Source of the DNA: Sphingomonas morindae
GTDB lineage: Bacteria > Pseudomonadota > Alphaproteobacteria > Sphingomonadales > Sphingomonadaceae
Direction: 5' to 3'
DNA length: 64,000 nucleotides
Assembly: GCF_023822065.1 (NCBI RefSeq)
Contig: NZ_CP084930.1
Coordinates: forward strand, 3,178,001 to 3,242,000
This document shows, piece by piece, positions 17,092 through 26,447 of the stretch. Within the stretch, counting starts at the first letter, position 1. Every line of letters begins with the position of its first letter. The translations under genes were made by a program, and so were the position numbers. The notes beneath the pieces are model-generated. The model did not search any database, had not been told where the DNA came from, and saw only the letters and a program-made list of their open reading frames with translations.

Positions 17092-19410
17092 ATGGCTATT
17101 CGGCTTTGTGTTTCTCGCGCCACGACGCTCGGCCTCGTCGCCGGCACGGCGCTTCTCTCGACCCTGTGCGCGGCGCCGCTCGCGGCACAGACGATCGGCG
17201 CGGCGCCTGCGGGCAGCGACGCCACCCAGCCCCAGGCGGCGCGTGACAGCCAGGGCGTTGGCCTGGGCGATATCGTCGTCACCGCGTCGCGGCGCGAGGA
17301 GCTGGCGCGCAACGTGCCGGTCGCGGTCAGCGCGATCAGCGGCGAGAAGCTCGACGTGCTCAATTCGAGCGGGCTCGACATCCGCTTCCTCGCCGCGCGC
17401 GTTCCCAGCCTCCAGGTGGAAAGCTCCTTCGGCCGCACCTTCCCGCGCTTCTATATCCGCGGCCTCGGCAACACCGATTTCGATCCCAACGCCGCCCAGC
17501 CCGTGTCGGTGGTGCTGGATGATGTCGCGCTGGAAAGCCCGCTGCTCAAATCCTTCCCGATCTTCGACGTGCAGAATGTCCAGGTGCTGCGCGGGCCGCA
17601 GGGCACGCTGTTCGGCCGCAACACGCCGGCGGGCGTGGTGAAGCTGGATTCGGCCAAGCCGAGCGATACGTTCGGCGGCTATGCCAGCGTCAACGCCGGC
17701 ACCTATGGCACGGTCAATGCCGAGGGCGCGGTCGGCGGCGGGCTCGGCGAGGGGCTGGATTTCCGCCTTTCGGGCCTGCTCCAGCGGCGCGACGACTGGG
17801 TGACCAACACCGACACCGCCGGCCTCGCCAAGCGCAAGCTGGAAGGCTATCGCGATCTCGCCGGCCGCTTCCAGCTGGGCTATAGCAGCGGCGATTTCCA
17901 CGCCCTGTGGAACCTGCATGGCCGCACGCTGGATGGCACGCCGCGCGTCTTCCGCGCCGGCATCTTCCAGAAGGGCAGCAACCACTTCGTCTCCGGCTTC
18001 GACAAGGATACGGTGTCGCTGGACGGCATCACCGACCAGACGATGACGCAATGGGGCACCAACCTCCATCTCGATTATCATTTCGCCGGGCTCGGCACCC
18101 TCTATTCCGTCACCGCCTATGAGCGCGCCAAGGTGGAGAGCATCGGCGATGTCGACGGCGGCAGCTGCTACGCCTTCATCCCGGGCTGCACGCTGGGCCA
18201 GATCAATGTCGGCGCCTTTCCGTCCAACACCGGCGACGTGATCTTCCCGCGCGAGTTCAGCCAGGAGGTGCGCTTCGCCACCGATGATCTGAACGGGCTG
18301 CGGCTGCAGAGCGGCGTCTATTATTTCCGTCAGTGGCTGGATTATACCGAAACCTCCTTCGATGGCGCCGGCACGCTCAACGGCGATATCCGTCACAACA
18401 ACAAGAACGAGAATGTCGGCCTGTTCGGATCGGCCGAATATCGCCTGACCCCGGCGCTGACGCTCCGCGCCGGCGTCCGCTATTCGCATGACGACAAGCG
18501 CGACACCGTCTACCAGCCGCAGGGTTTCGACAACAGCGCGCAGGTCGTGCTCGTCCAGCTGCCGCTCACCAGCCGCGCCAAGGGCAACAACGTGTCGTGG
18601 GACGCGAGCGGCACCTATACGCTGAACCCGCATGTCAGCCTCTATGCGCGCGTCGCCACCGGCTATCTCGGCCCGGCGATCCAGGATCGCGTGACCTTCG
18701 GCAGCGTGCCCTCGATCGCGCGCAAGCAGACCACCCTCTCGGCCGAGGGCGGCATCAAGGGCGAGACGGCGGATCGGCGCTTCAACTTCGCGCTCGACGG
18801 CTATTGGTACCGCACCAAGGATTTCCAGGTGACGGCGGTCGGCGGCGCGAGCAACTCGGCGCGGCTCATCAATGCCGATCATGCGATCGGCTATGGCGTC
18901 GAGGCCGAACTGGGCGCGCGGCCGGTGCCCAATCTCACCCTCACCGCCAGCGGCAGCTGGAACTTCACCCAGCTCCGCGATCCCAATCTGCTCGTCGCGG
19001 CGTGCGGCGGCGGGTGCACGGTGACCGATCCAACCACGGTGATCGGCGGCACCACCTATGCCTATATCAACGGCAACGCCCTGCCCCAGGCACCGCGCTA
19101 CATCGCCAATGCGACCGCGCGCTATGGCGTGCCGCTGCCCAATGGCGATGAGGTGTTCGTCTATACCGACTGGTCTTACCGCAGCAAGATCAACTACTTC
19201 CTCTACGAGGCGTCGGAGTTCCGTGGGCGCGCCCTGGTCGAGGGGGGTGCCAAGCTGGGCTATCGCTTCCACGGCGGCATCGAAGTCGCGGCGTTCGCGC
19301 GCAACATCCTCAACCAGATCCGCGCGATCAGCGCGATCGACTTCAACAATCTCACCGGCATGATCAACGATCCGCGGATCATCGGCGGCGAGGTGCGCGT
19401 CACCTTCTGA
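17092..19410 (+). CDS. TonB-dependent receptor
   Basis: 772-residue outer-membrane receptor with a signal peptide cut after APLAAQ. The TonB box is DIVVTASRREE; the plug contains FPRFYIRGLGNTDFDPNAAQPVSVVLDDV and VQVLRGPQGTLFGRNTPAGVVKL; the last residue is the usual Phe. Its layout is that of the large sphingomonad class used for plant-derived carbohydrates or other organic ligands rather than siderophores; the ligand is unknown. The ATG 17092 is preceded by CAGGGGG; the frame is open further upstream but lacks a signal sequence there. Confidence 0.92.
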   Translation: MAIRLCVSRATTLGLVAGTALLSTLCAAPLAAQTIGAAPAGSDATQPQAARDSQGVGLGDIVVTASRREELARNVPVAVSAISGEKLDVLNSSGLDIRFLAARVPSLQVESSFGRTFPRFYIRGLGNTDFDPNAAQPVSVVLDDVALESPLLKSFPIFDVQNVQVLRGPQGTLFGRNTPAGVVKLDSAKPSDTFGGYASVNAGTYGTVNAEGAVGGGLGEGLDFRLSGLLQRRDDWVTNTDTAGLAKRKLEGYRDLAGRFQLGYSSGDFHALWNLHGRTLDGTPRVFRAGIFQKGSNHFVSGFDKDTVSLDGITDQTMTQWGTNLHLDYHFAGLGTLYSVTAYERAKVESIGDVDGGSCYAFIPGCTLGQINVGAFPSNTGDVIFPREFSQEVRFATDDLNGLRLQSGVYYFRQWLDYTETSFDGAGTLNGDIRHNNKNENVGLFGSAEYRLTPALTLRAGVRYSHDDKRDTVYQPQGFDNSAQVVLVQLPLTSRAKGNNVSWDASGTYTLNPHVSLYARVATGYLGPAIQDRVTFGSVPSIARKQTTLSAEGGIKGETADRRFNFALDGYWYRTKDFQVTAVGGASNSARLINADHAIGYGVEAELGARPVPNLTLTASGSWNFTQLRDPNLLVAACGGGCTVTDPTTVIGGTTYAYINGNALPQAPRYIANATARYGVPLPNGDEVFVYTDWSYRSKINYFLYEASEFRGRALVEGGAKLGYRFHGGIEVAAFARNILNQIRAISAIDFNNLTGMINDPRIIGGEVRVTF

Positions 19411-19515
19411 GGCGGGCGTGGCGGGCGGTGGAACGGCCGCCCGCCATCGCCGCGCCTGGCGGCCCTGCCCGGGCGCGGCTAGAAGGGCTGGCGTTCCACC
19501 ACAGGAGGGCTGCTC

Positions 19516-20028
19516 ATGACCCGCGCCGAAGGCACCCAGGGCTTCGTGCTCAACCAGACGATGCTGCGGGTACGCGATCCCGAGGCCTCGCTCGCCTTCT
19601 ACACCGAGGTGCTGGGCATGACGCTGCTCCAGCGGCTGGACTTCGAACCGATGCGCTTCTCGCTCTTCTTCCTCGCCTATCTGGCGGAGGGCGAGACGGT
19701 GCCCGAGGATCCGGTGGCGCGCGCCCGCTTTCTCTTCGATCGCGAGACGACGCTCGAACTCACCCATAATTGGGGCACCGAGACCGATCCCGATTTCGCC
19801 GGCTATCACAACGGCAACAGCGCGCCGCGCGGATTCGGCCATATCGGCATCGGCGTGCCGGACGTCGCCGCCGCCTGCGCGCGCTTCGAGGCGCTGGGCG
19901 TGCCCTTCGCCAAGCGGCTGGAGGATGGCGCGATGAAGACGATCGCCTTCATCACCGATCCCGACGGCTATTGGATCGAGATCCTGTCCGCCATGGGCAT
20001 GGCGGCGGCGATCGCCGCGCAGGGCTGA
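19516..20028 (+). CDS. gloA: lactoylglutathione lyase (glyoxalase I)
   Basis: 170-residue VOC-fold metalloenzyme that isomerises the methylglyoxal-glutathione hemithioacetal. The eukaryote-like long form is indicated by [57 protein letters not shown] and [10 protein letters not shown], which supply the Gln/Glu/His/Glu metal ligands. The ATG follows a strong AGGAGGG site. It is probably monocistronic; the next start is about 93 bp away. Confidence 0.94.
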   Translation: MTRAEGTQGFVLNQTMLRVRDPEASLAFYTEVLGMTLLQRLDFEPMRFSLFFLAYLAEGETVPEDPVARARFLFDRETTLELTHNWGTETDPDFAGYHNGNSAPRGFGHIGIGVPDVAAACARFEALGVPFAKRLEDGAMKTIAFITDPDGYWIEILSAMGMAAAIAAQG

Positions 20029-20121
20029 GCGCGCGCCGCTCGTCCTGCGCCGCGCTCGGGCCGCCCCAGCGCCGGAACGGCGGCCGGCGCCGCCGGTTGG
20101 CTCGCCCAAGGAGAATGGGCG

Positions 20122-21915
20122 ATGACGCAGACGGTAGCGGATTTCTTTTGGCAGCGGCTGCATCAATGGGGCGTGCGGCGGATCTTCGGCTATCCCGGCG
20201 ACGGCATCAACGGTCTGCTCGGCGCGCTGGACCGCGCCGGCGACATGTTCGAGTTCGTCCAGGTCCGGCATGAGGAAATGGCGGCCTTCATGGCCTCCGC
20301 CCATGCCAAGTTCACGGGCGAACTGGGTGTCTGCCTCGCCACCTCCGGTCCCGGCGCGGCGCATCTGCTGACGGGGCTGTACGATGCCCGGCTGGATCAC
20401 ATGCCCGTGCTCGCCATCGCCGGGCAGCAGGCGCGCACCGCGCTGGGCGGCCATTATCAGCAGGAACTGGATCTGCCCGCGCTGTTCAAGGATGTCGCCG
20501 GCGATTTCGTGCAGATGGCGACGGTGCCCGCGCAGGTGCGGCACCTGACCGATCGCGCGGTGCGGATCGCGCTGGGCCGGCGCCGCGTCACCGCGCTCAT
20601 CTTCCCCAATGATCTCCAGGAACTGCCGATGGAGGCGCCGCCGCGCAAACATGGCGCCATCTTCTCGGGCGCGGGCTGGAGCCCACCGGTGGTGGTGCCG
20701 CACCAGGCGGATCTCGCGCGCGCGGCCGCGCTGCTCAACCAGGGGGAGCGGGTCGCCATCCTGGTCGGCGCGGGTGCGCGCGAGGCTGGCGCCGAGGTCG
20801 AGGCGATCGCCGACCGGCTCGGCGCCGGCGTCGCCAAGGCCCTGCTCGGCAAGCAGGTCCTGCCCGACGATCTGCCCTATGTGACGGGCTCGATCGGCCT
20901 GCTCGGCACCCGCCCCAGCTACGACATGATGATGCAGTGCGACACGCTGCTGATGATCGGCTCGGGCTTTCCCTATTCGGAATTCCTGCCGCCCGAGGGC
21001 CAGGCGCGCGGCGTGCAGATCGATCTCGATCCCGGCATGCTGGCGATCCGCTACCCGATGGAGGTCAATCTCGAGGGCGATGCCCGCTCCACCCTGGCCG
21101 CGCTGCTCCCCTTGCTGGCGCAGAAGGCGGACGGCGCGTGGCGCGTGAAGATCGCCGGCTGGAATGCGGATTGGGATAAGGTCGTCCGCGCCCGCGCCGC
21201 CGCCAAGGCCGATCCGGTCAACCCGCAGCGCATCTTCACCGAGCTGAGCGACCGGCTGCCCGATCAAGCTATCATCACTTCGGATTCAGGCTCCTGCGCC
21301 AATTGGTTCGCACGGGATATAAAGATGCGACGGGGGATGATGGCGTCGCTCTCGGGCGGCCTCGCCTCGATGGGCGCGGCGGTGCCCTATGCCATCGCCG
21401 CGAAGTTCGCGCATCCCGCGCGGCCGGTGATCGCCAGCGTCGGCGATGGCGCGATGCAGATGAACAATATGGCGGAGCTGCTGACCGTCGCCAAATATTG
21501 GCGGCGCTGGGCCAATCCCTGTTTCGTCGTGTGCGTGCTCAACAACCAGGATCTCAACCAGGTCACCTGGGAGCAGCGGGTGATGGAAGGCAATCCCAAG
21601 TTCGAGGCGAGCCAGCGCCTGCCCGACATGCCCTATCATCGCTTCGCCGAGATGATCGGCCTCAAGGGCCTGTATTGCGACGATCCCGACCAGCTCGGCG
21701 CCGCCTGGGACGAAGCGCTGGCGGCGCGGATCCCGGTGGTGCTGGAGGTGAAATGCGATCCCGAGGTGCCGCCGCTGCCGCCGCACATCACGCTGGATCA
21801 GGCGCGCGCCTTCATGTCCACGGTGGTGAAGGGCGATCCCGAACAGGGCTCGCTGCTGCGCGATACGGCGCGTCAGGTGCTGAGCAGCCTGCTTCCGGGT
21901 GGCGGCCACCGGTGA
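20122..21915 (+). CDS. ThDP-dependent pyruvate-oxidase-like enzyme
   Basis: 597-residue thiamine-diphosphate enzyme of the POX/acetolactate-synthase fold. The N-terminal Pyr domain has GYPGDGINGLLGAL and the catalytic Glu in VRHEEMAAFMASAHAKFTG. The C-terminal PP domain has VGDGAMQMNNMAELLTV and VLNNQDLNQVTWEQR (GDG...N motif for ThDP/Mg). By length and Pyr-domain sequence it resembles PoxB-type pyruvate oxidases/dehydrogenases, but the substrate could differ. The start has AAGGAGAATGG directly upstream. Confidence 0.85.
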   Translation: MTQTVADFFWQRLHQWGVRRIFGYPGDGINGLLGALDRAGDMFEFVQVRHEEMAAFMASAHAKFTGELGVCLATSGPGAAHLLTGLYDARLDHMPVLAIAGQQARTALGGHYQQELDLPALFKDVAGDFVQMATVPAQVRHLTDRAVRIALGRRRVTALIFPNDLQELPMEAPPRKHGAIFSGAGWSPPVVVPHQADLARAAALLNQGERVAILVGAGAREAGAEVEAIADRLGAGVAKALLGKQVLPDDLPYVTGSIGLLGTRPSYDMMMQCDTLLMIGSGFPYSEFLPPEGQARGVQIDLDPGMLAIRYPMEVNLEGDARSTLAALLPLLAQKADGAWRVKIAGWNADWDKVVRARAAAKADPVNPQRIFTELSDRLPDQAIITSDSGSCANWFARDIKMRRGMMASLSGGLASMGAAVPYAIAAKFAHPARPVIASVGDGAMQMNNMAELLTVAKYWRRWANPCFVVCVLNNQDLNQVTWEQRVMEGNPKFEASQRLPDMPYHRFAEMIGLKGLYCDDPDQLGAAWDEALAARIPVVLEVKCDPEVPPLPPHITLDQARAFMSTVVKGDPEQGSLLRDTARQVLSSLLPGGGHR

Positions 21916-21923
21916 GGCGCCGT

Positions 21924-22343
21924 TCAGCGCCCCTCGCCATGCTGGAGCCGCTTGAGCAGCGGATAGAGGATCGCCCGCTCCTCGGCGATGCGCGCCGCCA
22001 TCATGGCGAGAATGGCGTGCGACGCCTGGCGATAGCTCGGCCAGTCCGCCGCGACCGCCTCCGACGGCCAGCGCGTGACATGGGCCGCGGAGGTGGCGCG
22101 GATCGGCACCATCGCGGCCTGAAGCTGGCGCACCTGATCGGCCTCCTCGCCGGTCAGCCGCGCGAGCAGATAGGGGAAGACGCGCTCGGTGAGATGCCGG
22201 CTGCGCGCGCTGCTGCAGCGGCTCAGCTCCAGCCTGGCGAAGGAGACGCGCTCACGCTGGAGCTGCTCCTCATGGACCAGTCGCCGCATGATCGCCATCC
22301 GCTCGTCCAGCAGATCGTGAAGCGAGGCCAGTTCGGCAAGCAA
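21924..22343 (-). CDS. hemerythrin-like helical protein
   Basis: 139-residue, almost all-helical protein. HDLLDERMAIMRRLVHEEQ, the AHVTRW segment and the tail RIAEERAILYPLLKRL resemble the spaced His/Glu pattern of hemerythrin HHE-type domains, but several canonical His ligands are not evident. The start is TTG, preceded by TAGGGGG at good spacing; an internal ATG would lose the first helix. It is convergent with the ThDP enzyme gene (8-bp gap). Confidence 0.6.
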   Translation of the reverse strand: MLAELASLHDLLDERMAIMRRLVHEEQLQRERVSFARLELSRCSSARSRHLTERVFPYLLARLTGEEADQVRQLQAAMVPIRATSAAHVTRWPSEAVAADWPSYRQASHAILAMMAARIAEERAILYPLLKRLQHGEGR

Positions 22344-22484
22344 CGCAAACCCCCTACCCGCGCGGGTGGCAATCGCTCCGCGCGACGGCCAGCATAAGCC
22401 GGACGCGGTCCGCTTGCAAAAGCCTCACAAGGGGATAGCGGACGAACCGCCCCATTTTCGTTCGATGCGAGGGAACAGCGGATC

Positions 22485-22904
22485 ATGCTACGCCAAGCCA
22501 GCCAGCTGCTGCGGCTCGAGACCCGTGGCAAGGGCCTCTACGAATTCACGCGCGAGGCGAGCCGCTGGGTGGCGGAGACCGGCATGGCCGAGGGCCTTCT
22601 CACGCTGTTCTGCCGCCACAGCTCGGCCTCGCTGCTGATCCAGGAAAATGCAGCGCCCGCGGTGAAGCGTGATCTGGCGCGCTTCTTCGAGGATCTCGTA
22701 CCCGAACAGGCCGGCTATGAGCATGACGATGAGGGGCCGGATGATATGCCCGCGCATATCCGCACGGCGCTGACCGGCGTGTCGCTCCAGATCCCGCTGA
22801 TCGGCGGCGCGCTCATGCTGGGTACGTGGCAGGGGCTCTATCTGTTCGAGCACCGGCGCGCGCCGCATCGGCGCGAGGTGGCGCTGCACCTGATCGGCGC
22901 CTGA
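22485..22904 (+). CDS. YjbQ family protein (UPF0047)
   Basis: 139-residue protein of the YjbQ/UPF0047 family; some members have secondary thiamine-phosphate synthase activity. Signatures are LLTLFCRHSSASLLIQENA (conserved Cys/His), DDEGPDDMPAHIRTALTG and LGTWQGLYLFEHRR. Full length. It is divergent from the hemerythrin-like gene over a gap of about 140 bp in which I see no clear operator. Confidence 0.93.
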   Translation: MLRQASQLLRLETRGKGLYEFTREASRWVAETGMAEGLLTLFCRHSSASLLIQENAAPAVKRDLARFFEDLVPEQAGYEHDDEGPDDMPAHIRTALTGVSLQIPLIGGALMLGTWQGLYLFEHRRAPHRREVALHLIGA

Positions 22905-22920
22905 TCGGCGCCGCACTCGC

Positions 22921-23439
22921 TCAGCCCTGGTAGACGATGTGCGCGCGGAGGGGATGGCCGGGCGCAAAATCGGGATGGTCGAAATCCAGATCGGGCCGGC
23001 GGCGCATGCCCAGCCGGGTCATCAAACCCCAGCTCGCCCGATTGGCTGGCACCGTAATGGCATACACGGGTTCGCCCGGCCGATGCGCCGCCGCCCAGGC
23101 GAGGCTGGCCGTCGCCGCCTCGCGGGCATAGCCCTGCCCCCAGGCATCGGCGCGCAGCCGCCAGCCGATCTCCAGCCGATCCAGGATCGGCCCGACGCGG
23201 CCATATTTGACCCCGCACAGGCCGAGCAGCGCGTCGTCGCTGCGCCGCTCAACCCCCCAGAAGCCATGGCCATGCGCGGCCTGGCTCGCCAGCATCCGCT
23301 CGAACCCCGGATCCGCCTCCGCCGGCGCCTGCGGACCGCCGAGATGCGCCATCACCTCCGGCGCGGCGCAGAGCGCGTGATAGGCGGGGCGATCCGCCTC
23401 CGTCCAGAAACGGAGCCGCAGCCGCGCGGTCTCGATCAC
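22921..23439 (-). CDS. GNAT family N-acetyltransferase (RimJ/RimL type)
   Basis: 172-residue acetyltransferase. It begins IETARLRLRFWTEADRPAY, the RimJ/RimL-like opening; EIGWRLRADAWGQGYAREAA supplies the acetyl-CoA pyrophosphate loop (a Q-x-x-G-x-A variant), and ANRASWGLMTRLGM the later helix. The substrate is unknown. Its ATG overlaps the hemB stop (ATGA), so it is cotranscribed with hemB. Confidence 0.92.
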   Translation of the reverse strand: MIETARLRLRFWTEADRPAYHALCAAPEVMAHLGGPQAPAEADPGFERMLASQAAHGHGFWGVERRSDDALLGLCGVKYGRVGPILDRLEIGWRLRADAWGQGYAREAATASLAWAAAHRPGEPVYAITVPANRASWGLMTRLGMRRRPDLDFDHPDFAPGHPLRAHIVYQG

Positions 23440-24428
23440 GCGCCCAGCAGCCGGGCGGCGAGCGGCGCGAAATAGGTGAGCATGCCCGAACAGCCGGCGC
23501 GCTTCATCGCCGTCAGCGTCTCAAGCGCGAGCGCATCGCGATCGCCCATGCCGGCGGCGGCGGCGGCCTCGATCATCGCGTATTCGCCCGACACTTGATA
23601 CGCGAACACAGGAACTTCGGAGCGTTCCTTCACACGGCGTATGATGTCGAGATAGGGCAGGCCGGGCTTGACGATCACCGTGTCCGCGCCCTCGGCGAGA
23701 TCCAGCGCCACCTCGCGCAACGCCTCCTCGGCATTGGCATGATCCATCTGATAGCCGCGCTTGTCGCCCTTGAGCCGGCCCCGCGAGCCGACCGCGTCGC
23801 GGAACGGTCCGTAGAAGGCGGAGGCATATTTGGCGGCATAGGCCATGATCTGGACGTTGCGGTGGCCGCCCGCCTCGAGCGCGGCGCGGATCGCGGCCAC
23901 GCGGCCGTCCATCATGTCCGATGGCGCGATGATATCGGCGCCAGCCTCGGCCTGCACCAGCGCCTGCTCCACGAGCAGCGCCATAGTCTCGTCGTTGAGC
24001 ACATACCCCGCCTCGTCGACCAGCCCGTCATGGCCATGCTCGGTATAGGGATCGAGCGCGACATCGGTGAGCACGCCGATCTCCGGCGCCGCATCCTTGA
24101 TCGCGCGGATGGCGCGGCAGATGAGATTGTCGGGGTTGAGCGCCTCGCGCCCGTCCGGGCTGCGCAGCGCCTCGGGCGTATTGGGGAAGAGCGCGAGGCA
24201 CGGAATGCCGAGATCGCGCGCCTCGCGCGCGCGGGCGGCGATGCCATCCACCGACCAGCGCGACACGCCCGGCAGGGTGGCGATCGGTTCCTCCACGCCC
24301 TGCCCTTCGGCGATGAAGAGCGGCCAGATCAGATCGGAGGGGCTCAGCACCGTCTCGGCGACGAGGCGGCGGGACCAGGGGGCGACGCGGGTGCGGCGCA
24401 GGCGGAGCGCGGGATAAGCGGCGGTCAT
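23436..24428 (-). CDS. hemB: porphobilinogen synthase (delta-aminolevulinate dehydratase)
   Basis: 330-residue cytosolic enzyme that condenses two 5-aminolevulinate molecules in heme/corrinoid synthesis. Active-site lysines are in IMAYAAKYASAFYGPFRDA and VIVKPGLPYLDI; substrate and metal motifs DVALDPYTEHGHDG and APSDMMDGRV are intact. The DPYTEHGHDG form lacks the cysteine triad of Zn enzymes, suggesting a Mg-dependent type. It is followed by a coupled GNAT gene. Confidence 0.97.
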   Translation of the reverse strand: MTAAYPALRLRRTRVAPWSRRLVAETVLSPSDLIWPLFIAEGQGVEEPIATLPGVSRWSVDGIAARAREARDLGIPCLALFPNTPEALRSPDGREALNPDNLICRAIRAIKDAAPEIGVLTDVALDPYTEHGHDGLVDEAGYVLNDETMALLVEQALVQAEAGADIIAPSDMMDGRVAAIRAALEAGGHRNVQIMAYAAKYASAFYGPFRDAVGSRGRLKGDKRGYQMDHANAEEALREVALDLAEGADTVIVKPGLPYLDIIRRVKERSEVPVFAYQVSGEYAMIEAAAAAGMGDRDALALETLTAMKRAGCSGMLTYFAPLAARLLGA

Positions 24429-24438
24429 GCGCGCAGAC

Positions 24439-25272
24439 CTAATCCTCTCCGTCGACGGCTTCCAGTAGCGCGTCCGGCCGGGCGAGTGCGAAGAGCTGAA
24501 GACCGGCTGCGCGCGCCCGCTCCACCGCTAGGCTGGTCGGCGCGGAGATCGCCGCGATCGCCGGGCAGCCGGCGAGCACCGCCTTCTCGACCAGTTCGTA
24601 GGAGAGGCGCGCCGTGGTCAGCGCGAAGCCGCCGTCCCAACCCGCGCCCGCCCGCGCGAGTGCGCCGACCAGCTTGTCGAAGGCATTGTGGCGGCCGACA
24701 TCCTCGCGGACGCGGACGATCGCGCCGGCCGCATCCACCTGCGCGGCGGCGTGGACGGCGCCGGTGCTGGCCGATAGCGGCTGATGCGCGCGCAGCGCCG
24801 CGAGCGCGCGAAACACCGAAGCGGGCGCGATCGGCGCGGCCTCGGGCAGGCGCGGCAGCGGCCGCAACGCCTGCTCGAGATTCTCGATGCCGCACAGCCC
24901 GCACGAGCTTTCCGACACCCGATGGCGGACGCGGTCCTGCACGCGCGCGGGATCGGCGAGGCCCAGCCGCAGCATCACGCCGCGCGCCACCGGCTGCGCC
25001 TCGATCCAGAGCAGGTCCGCGGCGGTGTCGATCAGCCGTTCGGACAGGCAGAAGCCGGTGGCGAAATCCTCCAGCGCATCGGGCGTGGCCATCATCACCG
25101 CATAGCCGATGCCGTCGATCTCGATCGCCACCGGCGTCTCGATGGCGAGCGGACGCGCGATCGGAGCCGCCGCGCCATCGGCGGCGACGCGGCGGAAGGC
25201 GAAGGCGCGCTGTCCTAGCGGAAGATCAGCCACAGCAGCAGAATGACTGGGATCGGCACGCCCAAAAGCCAC
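24439..25272 (-). CDS. fdhD: formate dehydrogenase accessory sulfurtransferase FdhD
   Basis: 277-residue protein that passes sulfur to the molybdenum cofactor of formate dehydrogenases. The CGLCG motif (two catalytic cysteines) is near residue 125. ETPVAIEIDGIGYAVMMATP, DVGRHNAFDKLVG and AISAPTSLAVERA are family hallmarks. GTG 25272 is chosen because AAGGGA lies 8 bp upstream; a second GTG at 25233 would drop 13 residues. Either start overlaps, out of frame, the 25-codon gene upstream. No formate dehydrogenase structural gene is present in the window. Confidence 0.93.
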   Translation of the reverse strand: MAFGRADPSHSAAVADLPLGQRAFAFRRVAADGAAAPIARPLAIETPVAIEIDGIGYAVMMATPDALEDFATGFCLSERLIDTAADLLWIEAQPVARGVMLRLGLADPARVQDRVRHRVSESSCGLCGIENLEQALRPLPRLPEAAPIAPASVFRALAALRAHQPLSASTGAVHAAAQVDAAGAIVRVREDVGRHNAFDKLVGALARAGAGWDGGFALTTARLSYELVEKAVLAGCPAIAAISAPTSLAVERARAAGLQLFALARPDALLEAVDGED

Positions 25273-25292
25273 AATAACAGTCCCTTACCCAT
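25215..25292 (-). CDS. 25-residue hydrophobic membrane peptide
   Basis: A short ORF reading MGKGLLLWLLGVPIP followed by a hydrophobic stretch and ending LIFR: one TM helix with a GVPIP kink. AAGGAAG lies 6 bp before the ATG. It overlaps the first 58 bases of fdhD in another frame, and its own second to fourth codons form the fdhD Shine-Dalgarno. Similar tiny 'WLLGIPIP' proteins are, in my recollection, widespread in proteobacteria. Function unknown; real translation is not proven. Confidence 0.6.
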   Translation of the reverse strand: MGKGLLLWLLGVPIPVILLLWLIFR

Positions 25293-25397
25293 GGCGGCTT
25301 CCTTTTCTCACAGAGGAGAAAGGAACCCCGCGCGCCCCGCCCCGGTTCCTTGGCACGATCATGCACCCGTAACGGTCGGCGGCGCGTTTGCGAGAGC

Positions 25398-26447
25398 GTG
25401 ACCCATTCCAATCCCCGCGCCGCCCTGATCGTCAACGCCCGCTCGCGCAAGGGTCGGGCCCAGTTCCGTCACGCCTGCACGCTGCTGCGCGCCGCCGGCG
25501 TGGACCTTGCCGAAGCCTATGCCGTCCGCAAGCCGGAGCAATTGCCGGATCGCGTGCGGGCGGCGGTGGCGCGAGGCATCGGCCTCGTCATCGTCGGCGG
25601 GGGCGATGGCACCATGTCGTCCGCGGTGGATCTGCTGGTGGGGCATGAGACGCGGCTCGGCGTGCTCCCGCTCGGCACCGCGAACAGCTTCGCCCGGACG
25701 CTCGGCCTGCCGCTGGATCTGCCCGGCGCGGTGGACGTGATCGCCAGCGGCGTGCCCCGCGCGATCGATCTCGGCATGATCGATGGCGATTATTTCGCCA
25801 ATTGCGCGACGCTCGGCATCGCGCCGCAGATCGCCGAAACGGTGCCGCACGGGCTCAAGGCGTGGCTCGGCCGTCCCGGCTATCTGCTCTGGGCGGCGCG
25901 CCAGCTGGCGCGCTACCAGCCCTTCCGCGTCACCATCGGCGAGGAGACGGTGGATGCGGTGGAGGTTCGGATCGCCAATGGCCGCTTCCATGGCGGAGTG
26001 GATCTGGTGGAGGAGGCGGCGCTCGATTCGGGCCGCATCGTCGTCCAGGCGGTGATCGGCCAGAGCCGCGCCGGGCTGATCGCCAGCTGGGCGGCGAGCG
26101 TGCTGCGCCTGCCCCAGCGCGATCGGCTGGTGCGCAGCTTCGAAGGCACATCGCTGCGCATCGCCACGCCCGAGCCCATGCCCATCTCGATCGATGGCGA
26201 GGTGCTGGCGCACACCCCCGTCACCGCGCGGGTGGCGCGGGCGGCGATCCGCGTGATGGCGCCGCGCGACGGGGCGGCCGTGGCGCACGGGCCGGTGCCG
26301 CCGCCCTCGCGGCGGCGCATGGCGGGCGCGGGCGGCCTGCTGCTCGCCGCCGGCCTGGGCTATGCGCTGTGGCGTCGCCGCCGTCGCGATCAGGACGCGG
26401 CGGCGGGCACCGCCATGCGCGCGCGCCGCCAGCCGCCGAAGCGGTAA
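25398..26447 (+). CDS. diacylglycerol-kinase-fold lipid kinase
   Basis: 349-residue protein of the DAGK/YegS/BmrU family. The N-terminal domain has IVNARSRKGRAQF and the nucleotide loop VIVGGGDGTMSSAVDLL, then GVLPLGTANSFARTLGLP. The C-terminal beta domain ends with MPISIDGEVL. After about residue 300 there is an Arg-rich stretch and one TM-like helix (MAGAGGLLLAAGLGYALW), an unusual membrane-anchoring tail. The GTG start is preferred to an upstream TTG. Its 3' end overlaps the convergent MATE gene by about 58 bp. Confidence 0.88.
   Translation: MTHSNPRAALIVNARSRKGRAQFRHACTLLRAAGVDLAEAYAVRKPEQLPDRVRAAVARGIGLVIVGGGDGTMSSAVDLLVGHETRLGVLPLGTANSFARTLGLPLDLPGAVDVIASGVPRAIDLGMIDGDYFANCATLGIAPQIAETVPHGLKAWLGRPGYLLWAARQLARYQPFRVTIGEETVDAVEVRIANGRFHGGVDLVEEAALDSGRIVVQAVIGQSRAGLIASWAASVLRLPQRDRLVRSFEGTSLRIATPEPMPISIDGEVLAHTPVTARVARAAIRVMAPRDGAAVAHGPVPPPSRRRMAGAGGLLLAAGLGYALWRRRRRDQDAAAGTAMRARRQPPKR

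Noticed and set aside
17080-21267. A 1395-codon minus-strand open frame
   Set aside because: It lies wholly opposite the TonB receptor, glyoxalase and ThDP genes, all with clear families; its His/Arg/Gly-rich composition is the usual antisense shadow of high-GC genes.
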